Shown here piece after piece: positions 1 to 11,353 of a DNA stretch of 64,000 nt. Source of the stretch: Embiotoca jacksoni (taxonomy: Eukaryota > Chordata > Actinopteri > Embiotocidae); assembly GCA_022577435.1 (NCBI GenBank), contig JAKOON010000006.1, positions 22,339,678-22,403,677 on the forward strand. Reading direction: 5' to 3'. The notes beneath the pieces are model-generated. The model ran no database searches, was not told where the DNA came from, and worked only from the letters and a program-made list of their open reading frames with translations. The position numbers and the translations under genes were made by a program. Every line of letters starts with the position of its first letter. The first letter of the stretch is position 1.

Positions 1-3000
1 ACTTAGTTTAAGCCGTGGCACTGTGATGCAGTTTTACATTAGGATGAGAAAGTGAGTCTTGAAATGCTGTTTTCTGTGTAATTGGAGACACAAAGTGAAG
101 CCACATTGGCAATGTAGTGTATCCCATTTGCTGATGAAGAAATTTGTTCGTAAACACTTATTTTTAGCCGTGGCACTGTAAAGCAGTTTTATGCTGTTTT
201 TGAGCTTCTCTCGCTGAGATAAGGCTGTTTTTGAAACATTGTGTTTCCTGTGAAATTGTCCACACAAAGTGATTTGAAACCACTTTGTCCATGTTGTTTA
301 TCCCATTTGCCATAGTAGTGATGAAGAAATTTGTTCGTAAACACTTAGTTTAAGCCGTTGCACTGTAAAGCAGTTTTATGCTGTATTTGAGCTTCTCTCG
401 CTGAGATAAGGCTGTTTTTGAAACATTGTGTTTCCTGTGAAATTGTCCACACAAAGTGACTTGAAACCACTTTGCCCATGTGGTGTATCCCATTTGCCAA
501 AGTTCTGAGTATGAAACTTGTTTGTAAACACTTAGTTTAAGCCGTGGCACTGTGATGCAGTTTTAAATTAGGATGAGAAAGTGAGTCTTGAAATGCTGTT
601 TTCTGTGTAATTGCAGACACAAAGTGAAGCCACATTGGCCATGTAGTGTATCCCATTTGCCATAGTAGTGATGAAGAAATTTGTTCGTAAACACTTAGTT
701 TAAGCCGTGGCACTGTAAAGCAGTTTTATGCTGTTTTTGAGCTTCTCTCGCTGAGATAAGGCTGTTTTTGAAACATTGTGTTTCCTGTGAAATTGTCCAC
801 ACAAAGTGACTTGAAACGACTTTGTCCATGTTGTTTATCCCATTTGCCATAGTAGTGATGAAGAAATTTGTTCGTAAACACTTAGTTTAAGCCGTGGCAC
901 TGTAAAGCAGTTTTCTGCTGTTTTTGAGCTTCTCTCGCTGAGATAAGGCTGTTTTTGAAACATTGTGTTTCCTGTGAAATTGTCCACACAATGTGACTTG
1001 AAACCACTTTGTCCATGTTGTTTATGCCATTTGCCATAGTAGTGATGAAGAAATTTGTTCGTAAACACTTAGTTTAAGCCTTGGCACTGTCAAGCAGTTT
1101 TATACTGTTTTTGAGCTTCTATCGCTGAGATAAGGCTGTTTTTGAAACATTGTGTTTCCTGTGAAATTGTCCACACAAAGTGACTTGAAACCACTTTGCC
1201 CATGTCGTGTAACCCATTTGCCAAAGTTCTGAGTATGAAACTTGTTTGTAAACACTTAGTTTAAGCCGTGGCGCTGTGATGCAGTTTTACATTAGGATGA
1301 GAAAGTGAGTCTTGAAATGCTGTTTCTGTGTAATTGCAGACACAAAGTGAAGCCACATTGGCCATGTAGTGTATCCCATTTGCTGATGAAGAAATTTGTT
1401 CGTAAACACTTAGTTTAAGCCGTGGCACTGTAAAGCAGTTTTATGCTGTTTTTGAGCTTCTCTCGCTTAGATAAGGCTGTTTTTCAAACATTGTGTTTCC
1501 TGTGAAATTGTCCACACAAAGTGACTTGAAATCACTTTGCCCATGTACTGTATCCCATTTGCCAAAGTTCTGAGTATGAAACTTGTTTGTAAACACTTAG
1601 TTTAAGCCGTGGCGCTGTGATGCAGTTTTACATTAGGATGAGAAAGTGAGTCTTGAAATGCTTTTTTCTGTGTAATTGCACAAAGTGAAGCCACATTGGC
1701 CATGTAGTGTATCCCATTTGCCATAGTAGTGATGAAGAAATTTGTTCGTAAACACTTAGTTTAAGCCGTGGCACTGTAAAGCAGTTTTATGCTGTTTTTG
1801 AGCTTCTCTCGCTGAGATAAGGCTGTTTTTGAAACATTGTGTTTCCTGTGAAATTGTCCACACAAAGTGACTTGAAACCACTTTGCCCATGTGGTGTATC
1901 CCATTTGCCAAAGTTCTGAGTATGAAACTTGTTTGTAAACACTTAGTTTAAGCCGTGGCGCTGTGATGCAGTTTTACATTAGGATTAGAAAGTGAGTCTT
2001 GAAATGCTGTTTTCTGTGTAATTGCAGACACAAAGTGAAGCCACATTGGCCATGTAGTGTATCCCATTTGCTGATGAAGAAATTTGTTCGTAAACACTTA
2101 GTTTAAGCCGTGGCACTGTAAAGCATTTTTCTGCTGTTTTTGAGCTTCTCTCGCTGAGATAAGGCTGTTTTTGAAACATTGTGTTTCCTGTGAAATTGTC
2201 CACACAAAGTGACTTGAAACCACTTTGGCCATGTTGTTTATCCCATTTCCCACACTAATGATGAAGACATTTGCTTGTAAACACTTAGTTTAAGCCATGG
2301 CACTGTATTGCAGTTTTATGCTGTATTTGAGCTTCTCTGGCTGAGATAAGGCTGTTTTTGAAACATTGTGTTTCCTGTGAAATTGTCCACGCAAAGTGAC
2401 TTGAAACCACTTTGGCCATGTAGTTTATCGCATTTCCCACACTAATGATGAAGAAATTTGTTTGTAAACACTTAGTTTAAGCCATGGCACTGTTTTGCAG
2501 TTTTATGCTATATTTGAGCTTCTCTGGCTGAGATAAGGCTGTTTTTGAAACATTGTGTTTCCTGTGAAATTGTCCACACAAAGTGACTTGAAAACTCCTT
2601 GGCCATGTAGTTTATCGCATTTCCACAATCCACATGTGATGAAGAAATTTGCTTGTAAACACTTAGTTGAAGCCGTGACCCTGTGATGCAGTTTTACATT
2701 AGGCTGAGAAAGTGAGACTTGAAATGCTGTTTTCTGTGAAATTGCAGACACAAACTGACTTTAAGCCACTTTGGCCATGTAGTTTATCCCATTTCCCACA
2801 CTAATGATGAAGACATTTGCTTGTAAACACTTAGTTTAAGCCATGGCACTGTATTGCAGTTTTATGCTGTATTTGAGCTTTTCCGGATGAGATAAGGCTG
2901 TTTTTGAAACATTGTGTTTCCTGTGAAATTGTTCACACAAAGTGACTTGAAACCACTTTAGCCATGGAGTTTATGCCATTTGCCATAGTACTGATGAAGA

Positions 3001-3808
3001 CATATGCTTGGAAACACTTAGTTGAAGCCGTGACGCTGTGATGCAGTTTTACATTAGGATGAGAAAGTGAGACTTGAAATGCTGTTTCCTGTGAAATTGT
3101 CCACACAAAGTGACATGAAACCACTTGAAGCCACGTAGTTCATCACATTTGCCATTGTTCTGAGTAGGAAACTTGTTTGTAAACACTTAGTTTAAGCCAT
3201 GGCACTGTAATGCAGTTTTATGCTGTATTAGAGCTTCTCTGGCTGAGTTAAGGCTGTTTTTGAAACATTGTGTTTCCTGTGAAATTGTCCACACAAAGTG
3301 ACTTGAAACCACTTTGGCCATGTAGTTTATCACATTTGCCATAGTTCTGAGTAGGAAACTTGTTTGTAAACACTTAGTTTAAGCCGTGGCGCTGTGATGC
3401 AGTTTTACATTAGGATGAGAAAGTGAGATTTGATTTGCTGTTTTCTGTGAAATTACAGACACAACGTGACTTGAAAACACTTTGGCAATGCAGTTTTTCC
3501 CATTTGCCATTGTTCTGAGTGAGAAACTTGTTTGGAAAGACATAGTTGAAGCCGTGACACTGTAACGCTGCTTTATGCTGTATTTGAGCTCGTCTCGCTG
3601 AGGTAAGGCTGTTTTTGAAACATTGTGTTTCCTGTGAAATTGTCCACACAAAGTGACTTGAAACCACTTTGGCTATGTAGGTTATCCCATTTGACACAGT
3701 ACAGATGAAGAAATTTGTTTGTAAACACTTAGTTTAAGCCATGGCATTGTGATGCAGTTTTACATTAGGATGAGAAAGTGAGATTTGAAATACTGTTTTC
3801 TGTTTTTA
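1..3808. repeat. Tandem satellite array, two monomer types
   Basis: About 21 head-to-tail monomers. The landmark TAAACACTTAG recurs at about 151, 338, 525, 688, 875, 1062, 1249, 1403, 1590, 1749, 1936, 2091, 2278, 2465, 2656, 2824, 3011, 3180, 3367, 3533 and 3722. Spacings are mostly 187 bp (type A, with TGAAACATTGTGTTTCCTGT) or 154-169 bp (type B, with TTTTACATTAGGATGAGAAA). A and B are related but B is shorter. Left of about 2.6 kb several A units can follow each other; on the right A and B alternate. The array runs off the left edge. Short open frames in it repeat with the monomer and look fortuitous. Confidence 0.95.
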
Positions 3809-4442
3809 CACCATACAGTATTTCAAATGTCAGTATATCTGTTAGAAATGAAACTGTATTAGAGTGTTGCTGCTTAAATGAAGAGTTTACAAACAAGTTT
3901 CCTGGTCAGAATCATAGGAATTAGGATAAATTAAATGGCAAAAGCTTTTTGAAGTCACTCACTTAAGGAGAGTTTCACAGGAAACACAGTGTTTCAAAAT
4001 CAGCGGTATCTCAGCGAGAATAGTATAAATACAGCATAAAGTTTTATGCTGTATTTATACTATTGCATTACATTGGCAAACTAAGACTATACAAACACGT
4101 TTTTTTGTAAGAACTATGGTAATAAGGATAAAGTATCAGGCAAAAACAAGTCACTTTCTTTGGGGAAATTTACAGGATACATTGTTTCAAATCTCAGTAT
4201 ATCAGTGAGACATAAAACTGCATTAGAGTGTTGCTGCTTAAACGAAGAGTTTACAAAAGAGTTTCCTGGTAAGAATTATAGGAATTAGGATAAATTGCAT
4301 GGCAAAAGGTGTTTCACATCCATTTCTGTGGAGAATTCAAACAGGAAACACTGTTTCAGAAACACATCATCTCAGTGGGAGAAGCTGAAATAAGCTGAAA
4401 TAAACTGTACTACAGTGCCACTGCTCAAACTAAGACTATACA
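3809..4442. repeat. Inverted, diverged arm of the satellite
   Basis: After about 3808 the satellite continues in reverse complement: GTTTACAAACAAGTTTCC near 3889 and 4249, and CACAGGAAACACAGTGTTTC near 3975, are reversed forms of landmarks of the left array. This arm is more diverged than the forward array. It ends where a Rex1 LINE 3' end begins. Confidence 0.8.
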
Positions 4443-6093
4443 AGGTAGGTAGGTAGGTAGTTACTTGATTAATCCCCGAGGGGAACTTTTTTCCCTACAG
4501 CAGCATACAGAAGCAATAAGATAATAATAGAAATAATAGAATAAAATAATAGAATAGAATAATAGAAAAGCAATAAAATAGCAGTAAAAAAATACAAAAC
4601 ATAAAATATAAAATGCACAGTATATACAGTACATTATATATCTATATATATTATATACAAACAAACCAAGAAACACAGTCAACAGTGTTATTGTACTGTG
4701 ATGGATTTTGCCAGAGGTGAGTTATTGTACAGTCTTATTGCAGTGGGCAGGAATGATCTCCTGTATCTGTCCATGTGACAGCGGAGCTGGAGGAATCTTT
4801 TAGAGAAAGTGCTCCGCTGTCCCTGCAGCAGGTGGTGGAGAGGGTGGTCAGGATTATCCAATATATGGATAATAGTTTGTTCAGCGTCCTCCTCTCCACC
4901 ACCTTTTCCAGGCTGTCCATTTTGTAGCCAATGATGGAGCCGGCCTTCTTAACCAGTTTGTTAAGTCTGTTGGTGTCACCGGCTCCAATGCTGCTCCCCC
5001 AGCAGACCCCAGCGAAGTACAATGCACTGGCCACAACAGACTGGTAGAACATCTCCAACATCTTGCTGCACACATTGAAGGATCGACGTTTCCTCAAGAA
5101 AAAGAGTCGACTCATCACCTTCTTGTAGACAGCATTGATGTTGGTCTTCCAGTTCAGTCTGTTGTTGATGGACACACCCAGGTACTTGTACTCCTCAACC
5201 ATGTCCACCTCCTCTCCCAGAACTCTCAGCAGTTGTGGAGCCGTCGCCTTCCTCCTGAAGTCAACCACCATCTCTCTGGTCTTGGCCACGTTCAGGAGCA
5301 GGTGATTCCTTCCCGCCCACTCCACAAAGTCCTCCACTACTGCCCTGTACTCATCCTCCCGTCCATCCCTTATACATCCTACCACTGCAGAGTCATCAGA
5401 GAACTTCTGCAGATGGCAGGACTCTGAGTTGTACTGGAAGTCAGTTGTGTATAAGGTGAACAGGAAGGGAGACAGAACAGTTCCCTGAGGAGCTCCAATA
5501 CCACTGACCACCGTATCAGACAGCACACTGCCCAGATGGACAAACTGTGGTCTGCCTGTCAGATAGTCAGTGATCCAGGAGATGGTGGGCGCGTCCACCC
5601 CCACCACCCGCAGCTTCTCACTCAGCAGCAGTGGTTGGATGGTGTTGAATGCACTGGAGAAAGAAAGTGATTCTCACAGATTCACCGGTTCCATCCAGGT
5701 GAGACTGAGCTCGTTGCAGCAGGTAGATGATGGCATCGTCCACTCCCACACGAGGCTGGTACGCAAATTGCAGAGGGTCCAGAGAAGATTTCACCAGCGG
5801 CCTGAGGTGGGCCAAGACCAGCCTCTCCAGCACCTTCATCACATGAGATGTGAGGGCAACCGGTCGGTAGTCGTTGAGGCCAGATGGAGTCGTCTTCTTG
5901 GGACAGGAACCAGGCAGGACGTCTTCCACAGCACCGGGACCTCCTCCTGCTTCAGGCTCAGGTTGAAGAGGTGTTATAGGACCTCAGCCAGCTGGACGGC
6001 GCAGGTCTTCAGGACCACGGGGCTGATGCCGTCAGGTCCTGCAGCCTTGCGCTGGTGGATTCTCTCCAGCTGTCTCCTATCCTGGCCAGTCGT
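4443..6093 (-). mobile_element. Rex1-like LINE copy A, 5'-truncated
   Basis: Non-LTR retrotransposon fragment. Its 3' end lies at the left: a GGTA-repeat tail, then the reverse complement of CCCCTCGGGGATTAAT. Reading leftwards on the minus strand it carries the reverse transcriptase and stops inside the region just upstream of the RT, at 6093, where Tc1-like sequence starts. The FSSAFNT motif of intact copies and the SRLFFLRK stretch match what I recall of fish Rex1 (Babar clade), so the family call is good but not searched. Confidence 0.85.
4735..5929 (-). pseudogene. Rex1 reverse transcriptase, frameshifted (copy A)
   Basis: Two overlapping frames together encode an RT. The upstream part (5929 to 5660) has LNDYRPVALTSHVMKVLERL, typical of RT domain 1. 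The main part (from about 5655 down to 4735) has DYLTGRPQF, GAPQGTVLSPFLFTLY (domain B) and KFSDDSAVVG (domain C, with FSDD in place of YADD), then the thumb with YLGVSINNRLNW and SRLFFLRKRRSF. A 5-bp deletion near 5661, relative to copies C and D, breaks the frame exactly where FFDFSSAFNT should be, so the first catalytic Asp is lost. The copy cannot make active RT. Copy B carries the same deletion. Confidence 0.85.
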
Positions 6094-6550
6094 TGACAGA
6101 AAAAAAACAGAAATGTCAAAATTTGTGCAAATTTATTAAAAAAGAAAAACTGAAATATCACATGGTCATAAGTATTCAGACCCTTTGCTGTGACACTCAT
6201 ATTTAACTCACATGCTGTCCATTTCTTCTGATCCTCCTTGAGATGGTTCTACTCCTTCATTGGAGTCCAGCTGTGTTTAATTAAACTGATTGGACTTGAT
6301 TAGGAAAGGCACACACCTGTCTATATAAGACCTTACAGCTCACAGTGCATGTCAGAGCAAATGAGAATCATGAGGTCGAAGGAACTGTCCAAGGAGCTCA
6401 GAGACAGAATTGTGGCAAGGCACAGATCTGGCCAAGGTTACAAAATAATTTCTGCAGCACTCAAGGTTCCTAAGAGCACAGTGGCCTCCATAATCCTTAA
6501 ATGGAAGAAGTTTGGGACGACCAGAACTCTTCCTAGACCTGGCCGTCCAG

Positions 6551-8205
6551 TAGTGATGGTGAGATGAAGCCTCATGAGGCATCGAACCACTTCAGCCAAT
6601 TGGTTCGAGAAAGGGTTCATTACTCGAAGCTTCATGTGCACACGAAACCACCTACTGGCCAAGTGTATAATCACAGGCAGCTGTATCTGAACCACATGTG
6701 ATGCATTGCATTTTTGTGTCTGTTATGGCTGTTGGGAATGACTATGAATTACAAAAATGTATGACCAAATAATTTCTGTACATAAATTATCACATATGTG
6801 CATAATAAAATATTTTTTGAATGTATTCTATGTGTGTACATTTTCCCAAAATGGTAGTATCATATGATATGGCAGGTTATGTAATAATGTTTTTCTGTCA
6901 CTTTAGGAAAATGGCATGGGCTTAAGCAGGCAGAGGACAGTGAAAGTGCTTGTGGAACTAGGAAGAGGGGACTGAATATGCTTGTGGAACTTGGACAATG
7001 ATGTACAGGACAGGGGACATTTTATTCATTTTTATTCAGAAATAACAGTTTCTCAACAGTTTTTGGTTTTGTGGATGTCCACATGTCAGAAGTAAGGCTA
7101 ACAGCAGCCACCTTTTCCACTTTAGCCTTAGCCTTCTCCTTAGCTGACTCATACTTGGCCTCCACCATGGCCTTCAGAGCCTAAAGGAAAAAATATATAG
7201 TGCTGAACTGTGAGACACAATAAAGTACTCATTTGTTTCATGCATGCACCCATACATACCTGCCCTGTAGGGAGAACATAATTAAGATCCAGTTTGGACA
7301 CAAATGCCCTGAATCCAACATCATCCACAATACTGAAGGGCTGTGTGTCCTTCACTATCATGGAGACGAGGGCTTCATCCAGCTCTTGTTTTCTGGTGGC
7401 TGGTTAAAAGAGAATAAATACAGTGTCTGTTACCTGTCTTTATTTGCACAATAAACAAAAGTGAACAGGGAAAAATTGTGATGGTGCATTTGTAATATTG
7501 TAATGACTTACCTTGGCTGGGTGAAGCTCCAGTTTCCTCCTTATTCTCATGCAAGGCACGGTAATGCCTCAGCATGGATGAGGTGTTGTTATTGTACCCC
7601 AACTCCTTGGAGCACAATAAACACCTCACCTTTGAATAAAATAAGAAACTGTGAAAAATACAGTTCTTGATAAGCAAACCTAATGTGTCTGAAATAGAGT
7701 TAGATTTAGCTTACCTTATTAGGAGTTATCAAATCAAAGTGTTCCCACACAGGGGAAATCCTCCTCTTCCTAGCTGGCTCCATCTTATCACCTATCCTTC
7801 TCTCCTCACTCTCCTAAATCTCCAAACTATCTCTCTCTCTCTAAACTCTCCAAACTATATAAACGCTATCCAAACTATCTCTCTCTCTCTCTCTCCTAAA
7901 TCTCCAAACTATCTCTCTCTCTAAACTCTCCAAACTATCCAAACTCTCAACTGACCGCAACTCTCCACCAACAACCCACATTTTGAATGGAGCCTGAGGG
8001 GTTTATATTGCCGTCAAACCTCCCGGCAAAATCTGAACCACTTCCCGAAGCAGTCACGTGGTACAGCTGGGCAGCGAGGCTTCGGACGTCATCATTTTTG
8101 GCTCCTCCCCTAAATGAAGCAAGCCTCGACACACGCTTCGAGGAAACGCCCCCTCCATTACTCGACACACGCTTCGAAGCGTCGGTACACCTCGTAACAT
8201 CACTA
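6551..8205 (-). mobile_element. hAT transposon, complete, with 8-bp TSD
   Basis: A 1655-bp element inserted in the Tc1 transposase. Termini are TAGTGATG on the left and CATCACTA on the right, so they are inverted. It is flanked by a perfect 8-bp target duplication, CCGTCCAG, at 6543-6550 and 8206-8213, and removing the element with one duplicate restores the expected Tc1 reading. Subterminal GAAGC/GCTTCGA-type motifs are frequent near both ends. The 8-bp duplication and the BED-finger coding remnant define the hAT superfamily. The body is too short for full transposase, so the copy is non-autonomous. Confidence 0.95.
7022..7783 (-). CDS. Truncated hAT transposase, BED zinc finger (spliced)
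   Basis: Four inferred exons on the minus strand join in one frame: 7783-7715, 7629-7512, 7399-7260 and 7180-7022. All introns are GT-AG. They would encode 161 residues. Exon 1 begins MEPARKRRISPVWEHFD. Exon 2 has a BED-type finger, VRCLLCSKELGYNNN followed by MLRHYRALHE (C-x2-C...H-x4-H). Exon 3 has MIVKDTQPFSIVDDVGFRAF, a stretch typical of ZBED/hAT transposases. Exon 4 has SLTSDMWTS, the start of the catalytic domain, then diverges and ends at a TAA at 7024-7022. The rest of the RNase-H-like and dimerisation domains is gone through an internal deletion. It could at most be a DNA-binding fragment; expression is unknown. Confidence 0.65.
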
Positions 8206-8758
8206 CCGTCCAGCCAAACTGAGCAATCGTGGGAGAAGAGCCTTGGTGAGAGAGGTAAAGAAGAATCCAAAGATCACTGTGGCTGAGCTCCAGAGATGCA
8301 GTGGGGAGATGGGAGAAAGTTCCACAAAGTCAACTATCACTGCAGCCCTCCACCAGTCGGGGCTTTATGGCAGAGTGGCCGACGGAAGCCTCTCCTCAGT
8401 GCAAGACATATGAAAGCCTGCATAGATTTTGCCAAAAAACACATGAAGGACTCCCAGACTATGAGAAATAAGATTCTCTGGTCTGATGAGACCAAGATTG
8501 AACTTTTTGGCGTTAATTCTAAGCGGTATGTGTGGAGAAAACCAGGCACTGCTCATCACCTGCCCAATACAATCCCAACAGTGAAACATGGTGGTGGCAG
8601 CATCATGCTATGGGGGTGTTTTTCAGCTGCAGGGACAGGACGACTGGTTGCAATTGAAGGAAAGATGAATGCGGCCAAGTACAGAGATATCCTGGAAGAA
8701 AACCTCTTCCAGAGTGCTCTGGACCTCAGACTGGGCTGAAGGTTCACCTTCCAACAAG

Positions 8759-8810
8759 ACAATGACCCTAAGCACACAGCTAAAATAAGCTGTGTGCTTA
8801 GGGTCATTGT
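8759..8810. repeat. Perfect 23-bp inverted repeat inside Tc1
   Basis: Arms 8759-8781 and 8788-8810 are exact reverse complements around a 6-bp loop (AAAATA). The left arm is the normal coding sequence for DNDPKHTA; the right arm is an inverted copy inserted just after it. Confidence 0.97.
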
Positions 8811-9291
8811 AAAAGGAGTGGCTTCGGAACAACTCTGTGACCATTCTTGACTGGCCCAGCCAGAGCCCTGACCTAAACCCAATTGAGCATCTCTGGAGAG
8901 ACCTGAAAATGGCTGTCCACCAACGTTCACCATCCAACCTGACGGAACTGGAGAGGATCTGCAAGGAAGAATGGCAGAGGATCCCCAAATCCAGGTGTGA
9001 AAAGCTTGTTGCATCATTCCCAAGAAGACTCATGGCTGTACTAGCTCAAAAGGGTGCTTCTACTCAATACTGAGCAAAGGGTCTGAATACTTATGACCAT
9101 GTGATATTTCAGTTTTTCTTTTTTAATAAATTTGCACAAATTTCTACATATCTGTTTTTTTCTGTCAAGATGGGGTGCTGAGTGTACATTAATGAGAAAT
9201 AAAATGAACTTTTTTGAATTTAGCAAATGGCTGCAATGAAACAAAGAGTGAAAACTTTAAAGGGGTCTGAATACTTTCCGTACCCACTGTA

Positions 9292-9961
9292 AATATAACA
9301 AGAACAAAATGGTATATAGGAGATTATCAAGGAGGTAGTCAATGCCGTTGAAAAAAAATATTAGACATTAGACACAAAAAAAAACATGGTTCATAATAAA
9401 ACGTTGGCAAATAAAACAGGTGGATGAGATGCTTCTAACAAACACTGATCAGCAGGTCCAGCTCTTTCTGCGATAAGCAGGTGATGTGGTTTCATTCAGT
9501 AAAACCACGTTCTCTACTACAGACTAGTCTGTGGTTTCCCCTGCGTCTCCTACTCACCACATTTCCCCTCGGGGATTAATAAAGTAAATACCTACCTACC
9601 TTAAGAGCAGCCGTCTCTCCTAATGTCAGCATATGATTAACACTTGCCCTTCAATCAACTAAAATACACACGCAATCACTTCTCCTATATCTACTTTCCA
9701 GTTTAGTAAATATCAACTGCGCCTGTTAAATTTATTTGCATTTCCCCTCCTAGCATTTTGCACGTTCAATTAGAAATGCCCAATATTACATCTGCATTCA
9801 GGCAAACACGCAAAATGGACACTGAGTGTTAAACTGCACATTTGAAAGATGCAATCCTCATTTCATGTGGTTAGTAAATCAGCTTGGACATTTTCTTTGT
9901 GCATGGTGTGGAGTTTACAATGATTTTACACATGCAGACCTTTAGTAAATCAGGCCCTGCA
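9292..9961. repeat. Dispersed repeat, unclassified (partner at 18.0-19.06 kb)
   Basis: From about 9390 the sequence matches 18420-18880 in the same orientation, e.g. AGCAGGTCCAGCTC, GGTTTCCCCTGCGTCTCC, AAGAGCAGCC and TGCACGTTCAA. The right end, TTTAGTAAATCAGGCC near 9943-9958, resembles the reverse of CTGATCCACTAAAG at about 18011, so these are probably termini of a DNA transposon family. It is interrupted by a tiny Rex1 tail at 9562-9601. No coding potential is seen. Confidence 0.7.
9562..9601 (+). mobile_element. Ultra-short Rex1 3'-end insertion
   Basis: Only the last 40 bp or so of a Rex1-like LINE is present: TTTCCCCTCGGGGATTAATA, AAGT and a CCTA-repeat tail. The partner repeat at 18656 reads straight across this position (CCCCACATTAAGAGCAGCC), which shows that the piece is an insertion. 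Confidence 0.8.
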
Positions 9962-11100
9962 TGCACGATTAAACGTGGATGAGTGACAATTTACATCCAG
10001 CAGATGGGAGTAAAGAGAGGCTGATAAAGAAGCTGGGGAATAATTTTCCCCTGAGAAGGTCTGACAAGGCAGCCTTCCCAACCCAATTCCTTGCGGCCAC
10101 AACATTTACTGCGACACCTCACTTGTTCATTCAGGGATGATGACATCAGCAGTGGTACATTTGACACTTAACATGTGATGCTCAGATAATCTGAATTTAT
10201 GTTGATAAGAAGGGTGAACGTGAGCAACCACCTCCTGGAAAAAACTAATTCACATTACAGATGATCACTTTCTGATCGCAGGACGAACGCTGAACATCAG
10301 GATTTTCACATTTAGCACCAACAGGTTCATAAAGATTACAGAGAGCTGCCTTTAGTCGTGGAAGGCTCACACAGATCATCCCGAAACCACCGAACACCTT
10401 TCATGTGTAGTTTAGCCTCTGTCACAATGCTCTCTCACCACCTGGTTGCTCTACAATTTCATATTTTTGCCCACAGAAATGAACATAAAAACACAACTTT
10501 ACTAAGTTGAGTTTGTTGCTTGCAGCTGTTTGTAGGAGTTTTTCCTCTGCGTTTATTAAATAGGCTCTCCTATAACCTAAAATGCATTTATTATTATTAT
10601 TTTATATTGATCCACAGCATCCGTCCTCACAATAAGGCTGAGTATTAATGGCAGCTGTCGGGATACTTGTATTTGAATATTTGTAAAAGTCTGATCTGTT
10701 TACAAAACTCCAATACATTTTCCTTTCACGTCAAGTGTTTTTATTACAGAAGAGATTCCTGTTTCACAGTGGGATATTTGCAGTTTATTATTATTCATAT
10801 AGATGCGCTCCCATAACTAATCTGTACATAAGTAGCCCAGCAACAATAAAAAAAAAAAAAACATGTTGTTGTGGCCTACTTTGATGTTCACAAAATGCTG
10901 AAGATAGAAAAAAAAGTTTAATTTGAGCCCTCCTTAGCGATATCACGTCACTCTTCCCTTGTATAGAGTGGTGCCCATAGAGCCCTTCTATCAGAATCTA
11001 TTTTAGGACATGACAGGGAGAAAAATCGGAGTTTTTCCACATCATTGTTGGTGCAACGAACTACACAGCAACTCTTCAGCGTTAGTATTTAAACTGATTA
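9962..11100. other. Intergenic DNA upstream of dctd
   Basis: No gene, RNA or transposon is recognised. It holds short A runs (for example near 10850) and AT-rich stretches only. Confidence 0.5.
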
Positions 11101-11353
11101 TTTTGAAAGCCCCCCTCCCGAAGGGGGCGTGGTAATGAGAGCCCGCCCTGGATGACGAAATCCCGGTCTGATCCGAGGAAGGATCCGTCAGTGGGGAACT
11201 CAGGACTTCGTCCTGTCAGTCAGAAGACAGGGTGTAATGACGTTTTTGGTATAAGCGCGGGAGATGCCTTCCTGCTTCGTGTTTGAAGTGTCGTGTCATT
11301 TCACAGTCAGGAAACGCCACCGCAGCACAGACAGAAGAACGGAGTGTTTGACG
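11101..11353 (+). promoter_or_regulatory. dctd: dctd promoter and 5' UTR (predicted)
   Basis: The region is GC- and CpG-richer than its surroundings. A TATA-like TATAAG lies at 11250-11255, directly followed by GCGCGGGA (E2F-like, 11255-11262), and a CHR-like TTTGAA lies at 11282-11287. E2F and CHR sites are usual in S-phase genes, which would fit dCMP deaminase, but single short motifs are weak evidence. Transcription would start near 11280, giving a short 5' UTR. The start codon context, GACGATGG, has A at -3 and G at +4. Confidence 0.45.

Larger units (their letters stand above)
6349..9073 (+). pseudogene. Tc1-like transposase, disrupted
   Basis: DDE transposase that would cut and paste the element at TA sites. 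The start ATG at 6349 opens an N-terminal paired-type helix-turn-helix (LSKELRDRIVARHRSGQGYK, then KVPKSTVASIILKWKKFG) up to the GRP motif at 6550, where the hAT is inserted. After 8206 the frame resumes. The catalytic domain keeps WSDETK (first D), QDNDPKH (second D) and NPIEHLWRDLK (third residue E, the DD34E class), ending in ASTQY before the stop at 9071. Breaks: the hAT insertion, an apparent 1-bp deletion near 8379, an in-frame TGA at 8737 and a fold-back insertion at 8788-8810. Dead copy. Confidence 0.9.
6094..9291 (+). mobile_element. Tc1/mariner-like transposon, left end missing
   Basis: The right terminus is complete and ends TTTCCGTACCCACTGTA at 9291, a usual Tc1 terminus in fish. 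The left side begins inside the subterminal region (TGACAGAAAA at 6094), abutting the Rex1 copy, so about 100 bp including the left tip is absent and no TA duplication can be checked. A full hAT element at 6551-8205 interrupts it. Without the hAT the element would be about 1.5 kb, normal for Tc1. Confidence 0.9.

Noticed and set aside
34..3700. Many similar short minus-strand open frames (MCGQFHRKHNVSKTAL and relatives)
   Set aside because: They recur with the satellite monomer, start and stop at random points of it and lack any other gene signal.
1..3808. CRISPR-like or regulatory tandem array
   Set aside because: The monomers have no unique spacers, are 154-191 bp long and lie in a eukaryotic genome; this is a satellite.
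5570..6139. Plus-strand open frame of 189 codons
   Set aside because: It is antisense to the Rex1 reverse transcriptase and recurs antisense to copy B; the conserved motifs are on the minus strand.
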